Origin: a virus
Length of the DNA: 33,804 nt
IMG/VR virus record: IMGVR_UViG_3300030061_000537
Location: 1 to 33,804 of that record
Strand: one strand, 5' to 3'
A program made the position numbers and the translations under genes. Below are positions 1 through 7,496 of the stretch, piece by piece (within the stretch, counting starts at the first letter, position 1; every line of letters starts with the position of its first letter). Below the pieces are notes generated by a model. The model saw only the letters and a program-made list of their open reading frames with translations, had not been told where the DNA came from and made no database searches.

Positions 1-99
1 ATAGCAAACAATGCAATAGAAACAGCTATGATAAATGCTGATGCTGTAACTAATGCAAAAATTGCGGATGATTCTATTGATTCCGAACATTATGTTGAC
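1..99. repeat. 99-bp terminal overlap, left copy
   Basis: Bases 1-99 are identical to bases 33706-33804. The tail-fibre reading frame passes through both copies in the same phase, so this is the overlap of a circularly closed contig. It is unlikely to be a biological terminal repeat, because it sits inside a coding region and its length looks like an assembler word size (inference). Confidence 0.95.
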
Positions 100-1338
100 G
101 GTAGTATAGACACAGCTCATATTGCAGATGATGCAGTTACAGAAGCTAAACTAGCAAATGCAATTAATACAGCTATTGCTGCTAACACTGCTAAAGTATC
201 TAATGCTACACATACTGGTGATGTAACAGGTGCAACAGAACTTACGATTGCTTCTGGTGCAGTAGAAACAGGAATGATTGCTGATGATGCGGTTACAGCA
301 GATAAATTAGCTAATTCAATAAACACTGATATTGCTACAGGAGTAACAGCTAATACTACAGCTAATGCTGCCCTGTCTAAATCTGGTGGTGCGATGACTG
401 GTGCTATTACTACTAACTCTACATTTGATGGTAGAGATGTAGCTACAGATGGTACTAAACTAGACGGTATTGAAGCTAGTGCAGATGTAACAGATACAGC
501 TAATGTAACTGCAGCTGGTGCATTAATGGATAGTGAAGTAACTAACCTAGCACAAGTAAAAGCATTTAGTTCTGCTGATTATGCAACTGCAGCTCAAGGT
601 ACAACTGCAGATTCTGCATTACAAAATGTATCAGAAGATAGCACACCACAATTAGGTGGCAACTTAGATGTTAATGGTAATAGCATTGTATCAGCATCTA
701 ATGGTGATATATCTATTACACCTAATGGCACAGGTGATGTAATTATTGATGGATTAAAACACCCACAAGCAGATGGTACATCTGGACAAGTATTGCAAAC
801 AAATGGTTCTGGTCAATTATCTTTTGCTAATGCTGGTAGTGGTAAAGTAAAACAAATAACAACAGGTTCAGATGCAACTTTGTATGCAATATCTACTACC
901 AATGCTACATCAGACCACGCTGGTAGTATTGCTTACAGCATTACACCAACATCTTCATCAAGCAAAATTATGATTCATTTCACTATACCCCAAGTAAAAC
1001 AATCAATACATGCTGGAGTAAGGATGAGAGTGTATAGACAAATTGGTGGTGGGGGTTATTCACATGTTACAGGTTTATCAGGTACAGCGGCAAGTAATAG
1101 ACAAGCTGCGGTATTTGGTAACTATGATACTAATGGAGATGGTAACAGGGCAGCAACAACTATGACAGGAACATTAGTAGATAGCCCAGCAACTACATCA
1201 CAAGTAGATTATAAATTTTATTTTGGTACAGGTGATGGTGCTTCAACTGTATATGTAAACCGTACACAAAATGATACTGATTTAAACTATACGCATAGAA
1301 CTAGAACGCATTGTACTTTAGTGGAGATAGAAACATAA
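1..1338 (+). CDS. Tail fibre protein, C-terminal 445 residues (joins 33169-33804)
   Basis: This is the continuation, in frame, of the gene that starts at 33169; the ATG at 28 is internal. The full product is 624 residues across the circular junction. The part here holds Ala/Thr/Asp-rich repeats of the pattern IADDAV-T-x-x-KLAN, then the stretch TFDGRDVATDGTKLDGIEAS and ADGTSGQVLQTNG, both typical of fibre shafts in marine phages. The last ~165 residues are beta-rich and end in CTLVEIE; by position this is the receptor-binding tip (inference). It probably trimerises and contacts the host surface. The next gene starts within its stop codon (TAATG). Fibre identity is firm; the receptor is unknown. 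Confidence 0.88.
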   Translation: MANNAIETAMINADAVTNAKIADDSIDSEHYVDGSIDTAHIADDAVTEAKLANAINTAIAANTAKVSNATHTGDVTGATELTIASGAVETGMIADDAVTADKLANSINTDIATGVTANTTANAALSKSGGAMTGAITTNSTFDGRDVATDGTKLDGIEASADVTDTANVTAAGALMDSEVTNLAQVKAFSSADYATAAQGTTADSALQNVSEDSTPQLGGNLDVNGNSIVSASNGDISITPNGTGDVIIDGLKHPQADGTSGQVLQTNGSGQLSFANAGSGKVKQITTGSDATLYAISTTNATSDHAGSIAYSITPTSSSSKIMIHFTIPQVKQSIHAGVRMRVYRQIGGGGYSHVTGLSGTAASNRQAAVFGNYDTNGDGNRAATTMTGTLVDSPATTSQVDYKFYFGTGDGASTVYVNRTQNDTDLNYTHRTRTHCTLVEIET

Positions 1339-1640
1339 TGAATACAGAACCCGGCAAAGATATATTATCAGCAATACTAGCTATAGATGCTAATGCATCA
1401 TGTACTGTTAAAAATGAAGATATAGATAATATTGAGTGGAATACCACACCTATAGCTAAAGAAACAATACAAGCAAAATTAGCAGAGCTATCTACTACTT
1501 ATGACAATCTTGATTATGCTAGAAAAAGAGCATTAGAATATCCATCTATACCAGACCAATTAGATGAAATATATAATGATGGCATTGATGTTTGGAAAGC
1601 AACCATTAAAGCAGTCAAAGATAAATACCCTAAACCATAA
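1338..1640 (+). CDS. Small tail-module protein, possible fibre assembly factor
   Basis: A 100-residue protein. I chose the ATG at 1338, which overlaps the fibre stop codon as TAATG, over the upstream in-frame ATG at 1311. The C-terminal half reads YARKRALEYPSIPDQLDEIY followed by a helix ending in KAVKDKYPKP. The YPSIxDQLD pattern recurs in small phage proteins encoded beside tail fibres, including proteins grouped with XkdW (recalled, not checked). Its place directly after the fibre suggests help in fibre folding or attachment. No catalytic motif is visible. Confidence 0.6.
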   Translation: MNTEPGKDILSAILAIDANASCTVKNEDIDNIEWNTTPIAKETIQAKLAELSTTYDNLDYARKRALEYPSIPDQLDEIYNDGIDVWKATIKAVKDKYPKP

Positions 1641-1650
1641 GGAATATTAA

Positions 1651-1848
1651 ATGAGTAATAAAGAACAAAAATTTTTAACTGAAGCTGATATAGATAGAAT
1701 AGCGGAAAAAGCAGCTGAAAGAGCATTAGAAAAAGTATATGCTGAAGTTGGTAAAAGTGTATCTAAAAAACTAATGTGGATTATGGGTGTTGTTTCTATA
1801 AGCTTAATAGTATGGTTATCTAGCTTTGGTGGATTAACTAAATTGTAA
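1651..1848 (+). CDS. Small membrane protein with N-terminal amphipathic helix
   Basis: A 65-residue protein. Residues 8-38 form a charged helix (LTEADIDRIAEKAAERALEKVY), and residues 42-60 form one hydrophobic transmembrane segment (MWIMGVVSISLIVWLSSF). This one-helix layout after the tail fibre recalls the T7 gp17.5 type II holin, but it could equally be a membrane-anchored accessory. A better holin candidate lies at 26173. The start follows AAGGA. It is co-directional with the fibre and the small basic genes downstream. Confidence 0.55.
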   Translation: MSNKEQKFLTEADIDRIAEKAAERALEKVYAEVGKSVSKKLMWIMGVVSISLIVWLSSFGGLTKL

Positions 1849-1857
1849 GGAGACAAT

Positions 1858-1959
1858 ATGTATAAACTTGCAAAAATAATGGCAGCACACCCCGATAGAA
1901 AAATTAATGGTCAATATCGTAGACTATATTATCGTGGAAGGATGCCACATAAATTATGA
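1858..1959 (+). CDS. 33-residue basic microprotein
   Basis: A very short gene, MYKLAKIMAAHPDRKINGQYR followed by RLYYRGRMPHKL. Support comes from a strong AAGGAGA ribosome site six bases before the ATG and from the exact ATGA overlap of its stop with the next gene at 1956. Eight of 33 residues are Lys or Arg. The neighbours are also small and very basic, so it may be a minor virion or nucleic-acid-binding component. No family is recognised. Confidence 0.55.
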   Translation: MYKLAKIMAAHPDRKINGQYRRLYYRGRMPHKL

Positions 1960-2240
1960 AAAAAGATAGTAGATTAACAAGAGCAGGAGTTAGTGGTTAC
2001 AATAAACCTAAGCGTACCCCTAACCACCCTAAAAAATCTCATATAGTTGTAGCTAAACAAGGTGATAAAATAAAGACTATAAGATTTGGACAACAAGGGG
2101 CTAGTACAGCAGGTAAACCTAAAGCAGGGGAGTCAGCTAGAATGAAAGCAAAACGAAAATCATTTAAAGCTAGACATAGTAAAAATATAGCTAAAGGTAA
2201 AATGTCAGCTGCTTACTGGGCGGATAAAGTAAAATGGTAA
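1956..2240 (+). CDS. Small basic protein conserved in marine phages (DUF6321-like)
   Basis: A 94-residue, Lys/Arg-rich protein with SGYNKPKRTPNHPKKSH, then a short beta stretch (IVVAKQGDKIKTIRFGQQGA) and ARMKAKRKSFKARHSKNIAK before AAYWADKVKW. I recognise this pattern from many cyanophage and pelagiphage genomes, where it is of unknown function; the DUF number is from memory. The charge suits DNA or RNA binding, perhaps inside the virion (inference). It overlaps its neighbours on both sides by a few bases, indicating translational coupling. Confidence 0.72.
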   Translation: MKKDSRLTRAGVSGYNKPKRTPNHPKKSHIVVAKQGDKIKTIRFGQQGASTAGKPKAGESARMKAKRKSFKARHSKNIAKGKMSAAYWADKVKW

Positions 2241-2437
2241 AGAAAAGAAAAACAACAAAGAAAAGAAAAAGTACAGTAAATGCTGCAGGTAATTATACTA
2301 AACCTACTATGCGTAAAAATCTTTTTAATAAAATTAAAGCAGGTAGTAAAGGTGGTAAGGCAGGACAATGGTCAGCCCGTAAAGCTCAAATGTTAGCTAA
2401 ACAATATAAAGCTAAAGGTGGTGGTTATCGTGGCTAA
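2234..2437 (+). CDS. Small basic protein, conserved marine phage type
   Basis: A 67-residue protein beginning MVKKRKTTKKRKSTVNAAGN and containing YTKPTMRKNLFNKIKAGSKG followed by GQWSARKAQMLAKQYKAKGG. This family is common near structural genes of marine podoviruses and myoviruses; its function is unknown. About a third of the residues are Lys or Arg. It starts inside the previous gene and shares its last bases with the next one, so the three basic proteins are probably made together. Confidence 0.68.
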   Translation: MVKKRKTTKKRKSTVNAAGNYTKPTMRKNLFNKIKAGSKGGKAGQWSARKAQMLAKQYKAKGGGYRG

Positions 2438-2666
2438 AGCTAAAAGTCAAGAAAGTTTAAGTAGGTGGACTAGACAAAAATGGAGAACATCTAGTGGTAA
2501 ATCTAGTAATGGTAAAAGAAGATACTTACCAGATGCAGCTTGGGATGCTTTAACACCAGCTGAGAAAAGAGCTACTAATGCTGCTAAAGCAAAGGGTAAT
2601 AGACAAGGTAAACAGTTTGTAGCACAACCTAAAAAAGTAGCAAAGAAAGTAAAAAAATATCGTTAA
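2430..2666 (+). CDS. Small basic protein (DUF5872-like)
   Basis: A 78-residue protein starting at GTG 2430 (MAKAKSQESLSRWTRQKW). GTG codons at 2418 and 2421 are also in frame, but the chosen start gives the N-terminus expected from relatives and overlaps the upstream stop (GTGGCTAA). It contains RRYLPDAAWDALTPAEKRAT and a very basic tail, PKKVAKKVKKYR. The KSQESLxRWTxQKWRT pattern is widespread in marine phages and is catalogued, I believe, as DUF5872. Nucleic acid binding is only inferred from charge. Confidence 0.68.
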   Translation: MAKAKSQESLSRWTRQKWRTSSGKSSNGKRRYLPDAAWDALTPAEKRATNAAKAKGNRQGKQFVAQPKKVAKKVKKYR

Positions 2667-2680
2667 TATAGGATTATAAA

Positions 2681-3328
2681 ATGACATACTTACAAGTAGT
2701 AAATAATATTTTAAAAAGATTAAGAGAAAGAACTGTAGCATCTGTAAATGAAACAACATACTCTAAACTAATAGGGGTGTTAGTTAATGATGCTTTAATA
2801 GATGTAGAGAATGCTTGGCATTGGTCAGGTCTTCGTACTACTCTAACAGCTACTACTTCTGATGGTGTATTTAACTATGAATTAAATGGTTCACAAAATA
2901 GATTAACAGTATTAGATGTTATAAATGATACAGATAATTTTTTTCTAAAACAAAAAAATTCACATGATTTTAATAACTTCTTTTTAAATAGTACACCAGC
3001 AACAGGCTCACCCTATTATTATTCTTTTAATGGTATAAGTTCTGACGGAGATACACAAGTTGATTTATATCCAATACCTGATAAAGCTTATACAATTAAT
3101 TTTAATGTAGTATTAAGAAGTGCGGAAAGAGAAAATGATGCAGATACATTTAGTATACCAACTAAACCTATTGAGCTATTAGCTTATGCATTAGCTGTAG
3201 AAGAAAGAGGTGAAGATGGTGGAGCTAGTCCAGTAAGTGCATTTGCTAAAGCAAACAATGCATTACGAGATGCTATAGCATTAGATGCAGCTAAACACCC
3301 AGAAGAAAGTCTTTGGTATGAAGCATAA
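2681..3328 (+). CDS. Tail tube/adaptor protein A (T7 gp11-like)
   Basis: A 215-residue protein of the T7 gp11 family, which forms the ring between portal and nozzle. Diagnostic stretches are VNNILKRLRERTVASVNETT near the N-terminus, IDVENAWHWSGLRTTLT, the VDLYPIPDKAYTINFNVVLR beta region and the LLAYALAVEERGEDGG helix. Length matches the family (about 190-230). It directly precedes the gp12-like nozzle gene, the canonical order. Identification is by sequence pattern and order. Confidence 0.88.
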   Translation: MTYLQVVNNILKRLRERTVASVNETTYSKLIGVLVNDALIDVENAWHWSGLRTTLTATTSDGVFNYELNGSQNRLTVLDVINDTDNFFLKQKNSHDFNNFFLNSTPATGSPYYYSFNGISSDGDTQVDLYPIPDKAYTINFNVVLRSAERENDADTFSIPTKPIELLAYALAVEERGEDGGASPVSAFAKANNALRDAIALDAAKHPEESLWYEA

Positions 3329-3347
3329 ATTATAGGAAAATTATATA

Positions 3348-4910
3348 ATGTCAAAACAAGTATTAACAGCTTCTCTAGTAGCCCCAGCCTTTTTAGGTTT
3401 AAATACCCAAGAGTCTAGTGTAGCTAATGACCCTAGCTTTGCTTTAGAAGCTAATAATTGTATTATAGACGAGTTTGGTAGATTAGGTGCTAGAAAGGGT
3501 TGGACATATCGTACTAGTTCAGGGGGAACAAGTACTAACCTAAAAGGTATGCACCCCTTTTTAGATGTAGCAGGAACTAATACTTTAGTGTCTTGGTCTA
3601 GTACTAAATTTTATACAGGACTAACTACATTAACAGAACGCACCCCTACCACTACTGATACTATTAGTGCTGGTAATTGGAGTAGTGCAACATTAAACGA
3701 TATAGCATATTTTTTCCAAAGAGGTTATAAACCTTTATATTATACAAATGAAACTACAGCTAATGAGTTTAAATCTGTAGACCAACATTCAGGAGCTGCT
3801 GGAACAGCCCCTACAGCTAATATAGTTATGTCAGCATTTGGTCGTTTATGGGCGGCTGATACTGCAACTAATAAAACTACAGTTTACTTTACTGATTTAT
3901 TACATGGATATAAATGGAGTGGTGGTAGTTCTGGCTCTTTAAATATATCGGGAGTTTTACCAAAAGGTCAAGATGTAATTACTGGTTTAGGTGAAATGAA
4001 TGGTAATTTAATTATATTTTGTAAAAATCATATTATTATATATACAGATGGAGATAACTTTGCATCAAGTATTAGCACAACTTCTTTAACTTTAGTTGAA
4101 GTTATTTCAGGGGTAGGTTGTATTGCTAGAGATAGTATACAAAATACAGGAAATGATATTGTATTTTTATCGGCTACTGGGTTACGCTCATTAGGTAGAA
4201 CAATACAAGAAAAATCACAACCATTAAATGATTTGTCTAAAAATGTAAGAGATACATTTATGGATATTGTAAACAGAGAAACTAATTTAGATTTAGTTAA
4301 ATCTTGTTATTTTCCTGAAGAAGCTTTTTATTTAATTAGTTTACCAGAAGCAGCACAAGTATTTGTATTTGATACTAGAGGTACTTTAGAGGATGCTTCA
4401 TTAAGAGTAACTACTTGGAACGACTTAAACCATACTGACTATGTTTATGACCCAACTAATAAAACTATGTATATGACTCAAGCAAATGGTTTAGCTGAAT
4501 ATACTGGTTATAACGATAATGGTAGTGCATACACTATGTCATACTTTACTAATCACTTTGACTTTAATGCTCCAAATATACTTAAGTTGTTAAAACGAGC
4601 AGCAGTTACAGCTATTGGAAGTTCAGCACAATCATTTACTTTAAAGTGTGGTTTTGATTATACAACTAGTTATTTTAGTTTTCCATTTACCCTAAGTCAA
4701 TCAGCGGTATCGGAATACGGAATAGCTGAGTACGGTGCTAATGCAACAACAGTAGCAGAATATCAATCAGGTATTTCTTTGGAAAGACTTGATTCTTCTG
4801 TATCAGGTTCAGGCTCAATAGTACAACTTGGTATTGAAACAACAATAGATGGAGCGTTACTAAGCGTTCAAAAATTAGACATTTACACTAAACAGGGTAG
4901 GATTATATAA
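3348..4910 (+). CDS. Tail nozzle protein B (T7 gp12-like)
   Basis: A 520-residue tail tubular protein B. The N-terminus has FLGLNTQESSVANDPSFALE and NNCIIDEFGRLGARKGW, typical of marine podovirus nozzle proteins, followed by beta-propeller-like repeats throughout. T7 gp12 is longer (about 790), but podoviruses of this group carry shorter versions. It assembles under the gp11-like ring and forms the exit channel. The next gene starts on its last base (TAATGAG overlap). Confidence 0.87.
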   Translation: MSKQVLTASLVAPAFLGLNTQESSVANDPSFALEANNCIIDEFGRLGARKGWTYRTSSGGTSTNLKGMHPFLDVAGTNTLVSWSSTKFYTGLTTLTERTPTTTDTISAGNWSSATLNDIAYFFQRGYKPLYYTNETTANEFKSVDQHSGAAGTAPTANIVMSAFGRLWAADTATNKTTVYFTDLLHGYKWSGGSSGSLNISGVLPKGQDVITGLGEMNGNLIIFCKNHIIIYTDGDNFASSISTTSLTLVEVISGVGCIARDSIQNTGNDIVFLSATGLRSLGRTIQEKSQPLNDLSKNVRDTFMDIVNRETNLDLVKSCYFPEEAFYLISLPEAAQVFVFDTRGTLEDASLRVTTWNDLNHTDYVYDPTNKTMYMTQANGLAEYTGYNDNGSAYTMSYFTNHFDFNAPNILKLLKRAAVTAIGSSAQSFTLKCGFDYTTSYFSFPFTLSQSAVSEYGIAEYGANATTVAEYQSGISLERLDSSVSGSGSIVQLGIETTIDGALLSVQKLDIYTKQGRII

Positions 4911-5617
4911 TGAGTAATTATTCAAAAACAACAGACTTTGCAGCAAAAGATGCTTTATCTACAGGTAATGCAAATAAGATTGTAAAAGGTACAGAGATAG
5001 ATGATGAATTTGATGCCATACAAACAGCAGTAAATAGTAAAGCTGATACTAATAATGCTGCTCTAACAGGTACACCAACAGCTCCAACAGCTAGTGCTGC
5101 TACTAATTCAACACAATTATCTACCACAGCGTATGTAACATCTGCTATTACTACTGCAGTTGCTGCAGCTAAAGCAGCTTTATTTCCAGTAGGAACTATA
5201 TATACACAAGCAGCAGTATCTACCAACCCCGCAACTTTACTAGGGTTTGGAACTTGGGCAGCATTTGGTACAGGGCGTGTGTTAGTAGGTTTAGATGGTA
5301 GTGATACAGCATTTGATACATTAGAAGAAACAGGTGGTAGTGCAGCAGTTACCCCAGCAGGTACTAACGCAGGGACAGCACTTACAGAAGCTCAGTTACC
5401 ATCGCATACACATACAACAACATTAACACAAACAAATGGTACAAGTTCACTTAATGAGGCAAGAGTTGCATCAGGTGGTTCTACTACATTAGGTACACAA
5501 GCTTATGATACAGATGCAACAGGAAGTGGTGCGACACATACTCACACTTTTACTGGTGCTTCTCAAACTAACTTACAACCTTACATAGTTGTATATATGT
5601 GGAAAAGAACTGCTTAA
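4910..5617 (+). CDS. Short tail fibre / tail collar domain protein
   Basis: A 235-residue protein. The N-terminus (NYSKTTDFAAKDALSTGNAN, KIVKGTEIDDEFDAI) matches the virion-attachment segment seen in many marine podovirus appendage proteins. A TGTPTAPTA linker follows, then a collar-type domain: FPVGTIYTQ, LLGFGTWAAFGTGRVLVG, LPSHTHTTT, ATHTHTFTG and NLQPYIVVYMWKRT. The HTH pairs are the kind of HxH motif that binds iron in T4-type fibre tips. It is likely a second, short fibre or plug. The next gene starts in its stop codon. Confidence 0.83.
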   Translation: MSNYSKTTDFAAKDALSTGNANKIVKGTEIDDEFDAIQTAVNSKADTNNAALTGTPTAPTASAATNSTQLSTTAYVTSAITTAVAAAKAALFPVGTIYTQAAVSTNPATLLGFGTWAAFGTGRVLVGLDGSDTAFDTLEETGGSAAVTPAGTNAGTALTEAQLPSHTHTTTLTQTNGTSSLNEARVASGGSTTLGTQAYDTDATGSGATHTHTFTGASQTNLQPYIVVYMWKRTA

Positions 5618-5925
5618 TGAAAACACCTGTAATTCTTTATAAAGATTATACAATATTTACAGAGCAGTATGAAGACAAATTATTTTTACATTGTGATGTT
5701 TACAAGTGGAATAAACATATAAAAAAAAGTTTACATCATAGTTTAGAATTAATATTAAGATTATATAAAGAAGATGTGTATGCTTTACATGAAAATACTC
5801 AAGATAAGAAACATAAGAAATTTTTAGAAATGTATGGATTTAAATTATATAGTGAAGAAATGGGATTAGATGGTTTAGTACATCAAGTCTGGCGAATAAA
5901 AAATAGAACTAAGGAGATAAAATAA
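5617..5925 (+). CDS. Small protein between tail and internal virion genes, possibly GNAT-like
   Basis: A 102-residue protein. I chose the ATG at 5617 (TAATG overlap) over the in-frame 5599. Residues near the C-terminus, VYALHENTQDKKHKKFLEMY then GFKLYSEEMG, loosely resemble the last strand and helix of GNAT acetyltransferases, the fold proposed for T7 gp13 (internal virion protein A, DUF2833). The gene position, after the nozzle gene and before the putative internal proteins, also matches gp13. The match is weak and short; an unknown function is equally possible. Confidence 0.5.
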   Translation: MKTPVILYKDYTIFTEQYEDKLFLHCDVYKWNKHIKKSLHHSLELILRLYKEDVYALHENTQDKKHKKFLEMYGFKLYSEEMGLDGLVHQVWRIKNRTKEIK

Positions 5926-6743
5926 TGGGTAGTAGTATAGGAAAAATATTAGGTGGAGAAAAGGCTCAACCAGCTAAAGCTGCACCCGGAGCTAGTTTTG
6001 AACCATTTACATATACTGGTTTAGCGGGTACAGCAACAGGAAAAAAAGACGGTGATTTAGGATTTAAGTTTGAACAAGAACTAACCCCTGAATTACAAGC
6101 GTTGTACGAGCAAGGGTTACTAGCAACTAGCCCCTTACTTTCTCAATACTTAGAACAGGCACAAGCCCCTGTCCCTACATTTGATTATACAGGTGACGAT
6201 TTAAGAGCAAGGGAGCAACAAATACTAGCAGAGCAAACTGCTCTATTAGAACCTGAACTAGAAAGACAAAGACAACAATTAAGAAGTGATTTGTTTGGGT
6301 CAGGTCGTTTAGGTTTACAATTAGCAGGTGAAGCAGCAGGTGCTGGGGCAGATACAGGAATGGTTAGCCCTGATGCTTACGGATTAGCTTTAGCACAATC
6401 TAGGGCGTTAGCTGGGTTAGCCCCTGAAGCTAGACAGTTAGCTAGTGAAGAAGCACTACAAGATTTTGCTAGAAGACAAACAGCTTATGAACTAAACCGA
6501 GCTGCTGAACAGCAAAGATTAGCTAACTTACTAGGTGGTCTAGGGGCTGGTATGGGTACATTTAAAGATATACTAGGTATAGAACAAGGTTTAATCGGTC
6601 AAGCTTCTGGATTAGAACAAGCTCGTGCTTCTGCAACTACTGGAGCATTCCAAGCGGGTACACCAGCTACAGCTCGTAGACCGGGATTGTTTGAACAAGC
6701 ATTAGTATCAGCTGCCCCAACAATAGCTGGTGGATTTTTTTAA
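5925..6743 (+). CDS. Candidate internal virion/ejection protein, Ala/Gln-rich
   Basis: A 272-residue protein with a Gly/Ala-rich N-terminus, a central helical region rich in Glu, Gln and Arg (LRAREQQILAEQTALLEPEL, ERQRQQLRSDLF) and a Gly/Ala-rich C-terminal third ending in TIAGGFF. The composition resembles the T7 gp14 internal core protein, which enters the envelope during infection. Location between tail genes and two further candidate ejection proteins supports this. No enzymatic motif is visible. Confidence 0.6.
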   Translation: MGSSIGKILGGEKAQPAKAAPGASFEPFTYTGLAGTATGKKDGDLGFKFEQELTPELQALYEQGLLATSPLLSQYLEQAQAPVPTFDYTGDDLRAREQQILAEQTALLEPELERQRQQLRSDLFGSGRLGLQLAGEAAGAGADTGMVSPDAYGLALAQSRALAGLAPEARQLASEEALQDFARRQTAYELNRAAEQQRLANLLGGLGAGMGTFKDILGIEQGLIGQASGLEQARASATTGAFQAGTPATARRPGLFEQALVSAAPTIAGGFF

Positions 6744-6756
6744 TAGGGAGTAAATT

Positions 6757-7482
6757 ATGGCAGGTATGATTAAAAGTATATTCGGTTTAGACACCCAAGA
6801 GGTAATGCAAAAGAGAGCTGAAGATATTAGGAAAAGAGCATTACAAAGAACAAAAGCTGGTGGTATAGACCCTACTGTAGCAATATTAGGTGAATCACTT
6901 GGTAATGTTTTGGGGCGTGGTCTTCTTAGTAGAATGGGATATGAAGACCCTGAGATGACTAAAGCAAAAGAAGCAGAAGTTTTACAAAAAGAGTTAGATG
7001 AAGATTTAGCAAAACTTGAAAAAGGAAGTGTAGCTTATTATAACAGACTAGCTCAAGCTGCCCTAACAGCAAAAGATTATCAAGCTGCAAACGCTTACAT
7101 ATCATTAGCAAATACATTAGAAGCTAAAAAAGTTAAAACTATTGAAAAATTAGAAAAGAAAGAGGAAGAATTTACAAAACCTTTTACTCCTAAAATAGCT
7201 ACTAAAGAACAAAACACTTTCTATGAAAGCTTACTTAATAAAAAAGGTATTGAATTAGGTAAGGATGATAGAGAAGTTGCTATAAATGATTTACATCAAC
7301 AACTAGAAGTTTTTAAAGATAAATGGAAAAAAGACCAAGATAAAAATAATAAGAATGAAGCTTGGATTGGAGATGCAAAAGCATTTGAAATGATAGTTGA
7401 TAAAAATATAGCAAATGGAACTTTAAAACAAGGTGATAAATTTTTAGGTATATTTGGTGGAGATTTTACCTATAACCCATAA
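6757..7482 (+). CDS. Candidate internal virion protein, helical
   Basis: A 241-residue, mostly helical and highly charged protein (KAKEAEVLQKELDEDLAKLE, EKLEKKEEEF). The N-terminus MAGMIKSIFGLDTQEVMQKR is slightly hydrophobic. The first half includes IDPTVAILGESLGNVLGRGL. It has no recognised domain. Placement between two other putative ejection proteins is the only argument for a virion role. A clear GGGAG ribosome site precedes the ATG. Confidence 0.55.
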   Translation: MAGMIKSIFGLDTQEVMQKRAEDIRKRALQRTKAGGIDPTVAILGESLGNVLGRGLLSRMGYEDPEMTKAKEAEVLQKELDEDLAKLEKGSVAYYNRLAQAALTAKDYQAANAYISLANTLEAKKVKTIEKLEKKEEEFTKPFTPKIATKEQNTFYESLLNKKGIELGKDDREVAINDLHQQLEVFKDKWKKDQDKNNKNEAWIGDAKAFEMIVDKNIANGTLKQGDKFLGIFGGDFTYNP

Positions 7483-7496
7483 GTAAGGAGTTAATC

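Noticed and set aside
1-99. The 99-bp end repeat as the phage's natural terminal redundancy
   Set aside because: It falls within the fibre reading frame and looks like an assembly overlap; natural ends would more likely lie near the packaging region or be lost by collapse.
4918-5226. 102-residue antisense ORF opposite the collar protein
   Set aside because: Ala/Val-rich shadow of an Ala/Thr-rich gene; no start signals.
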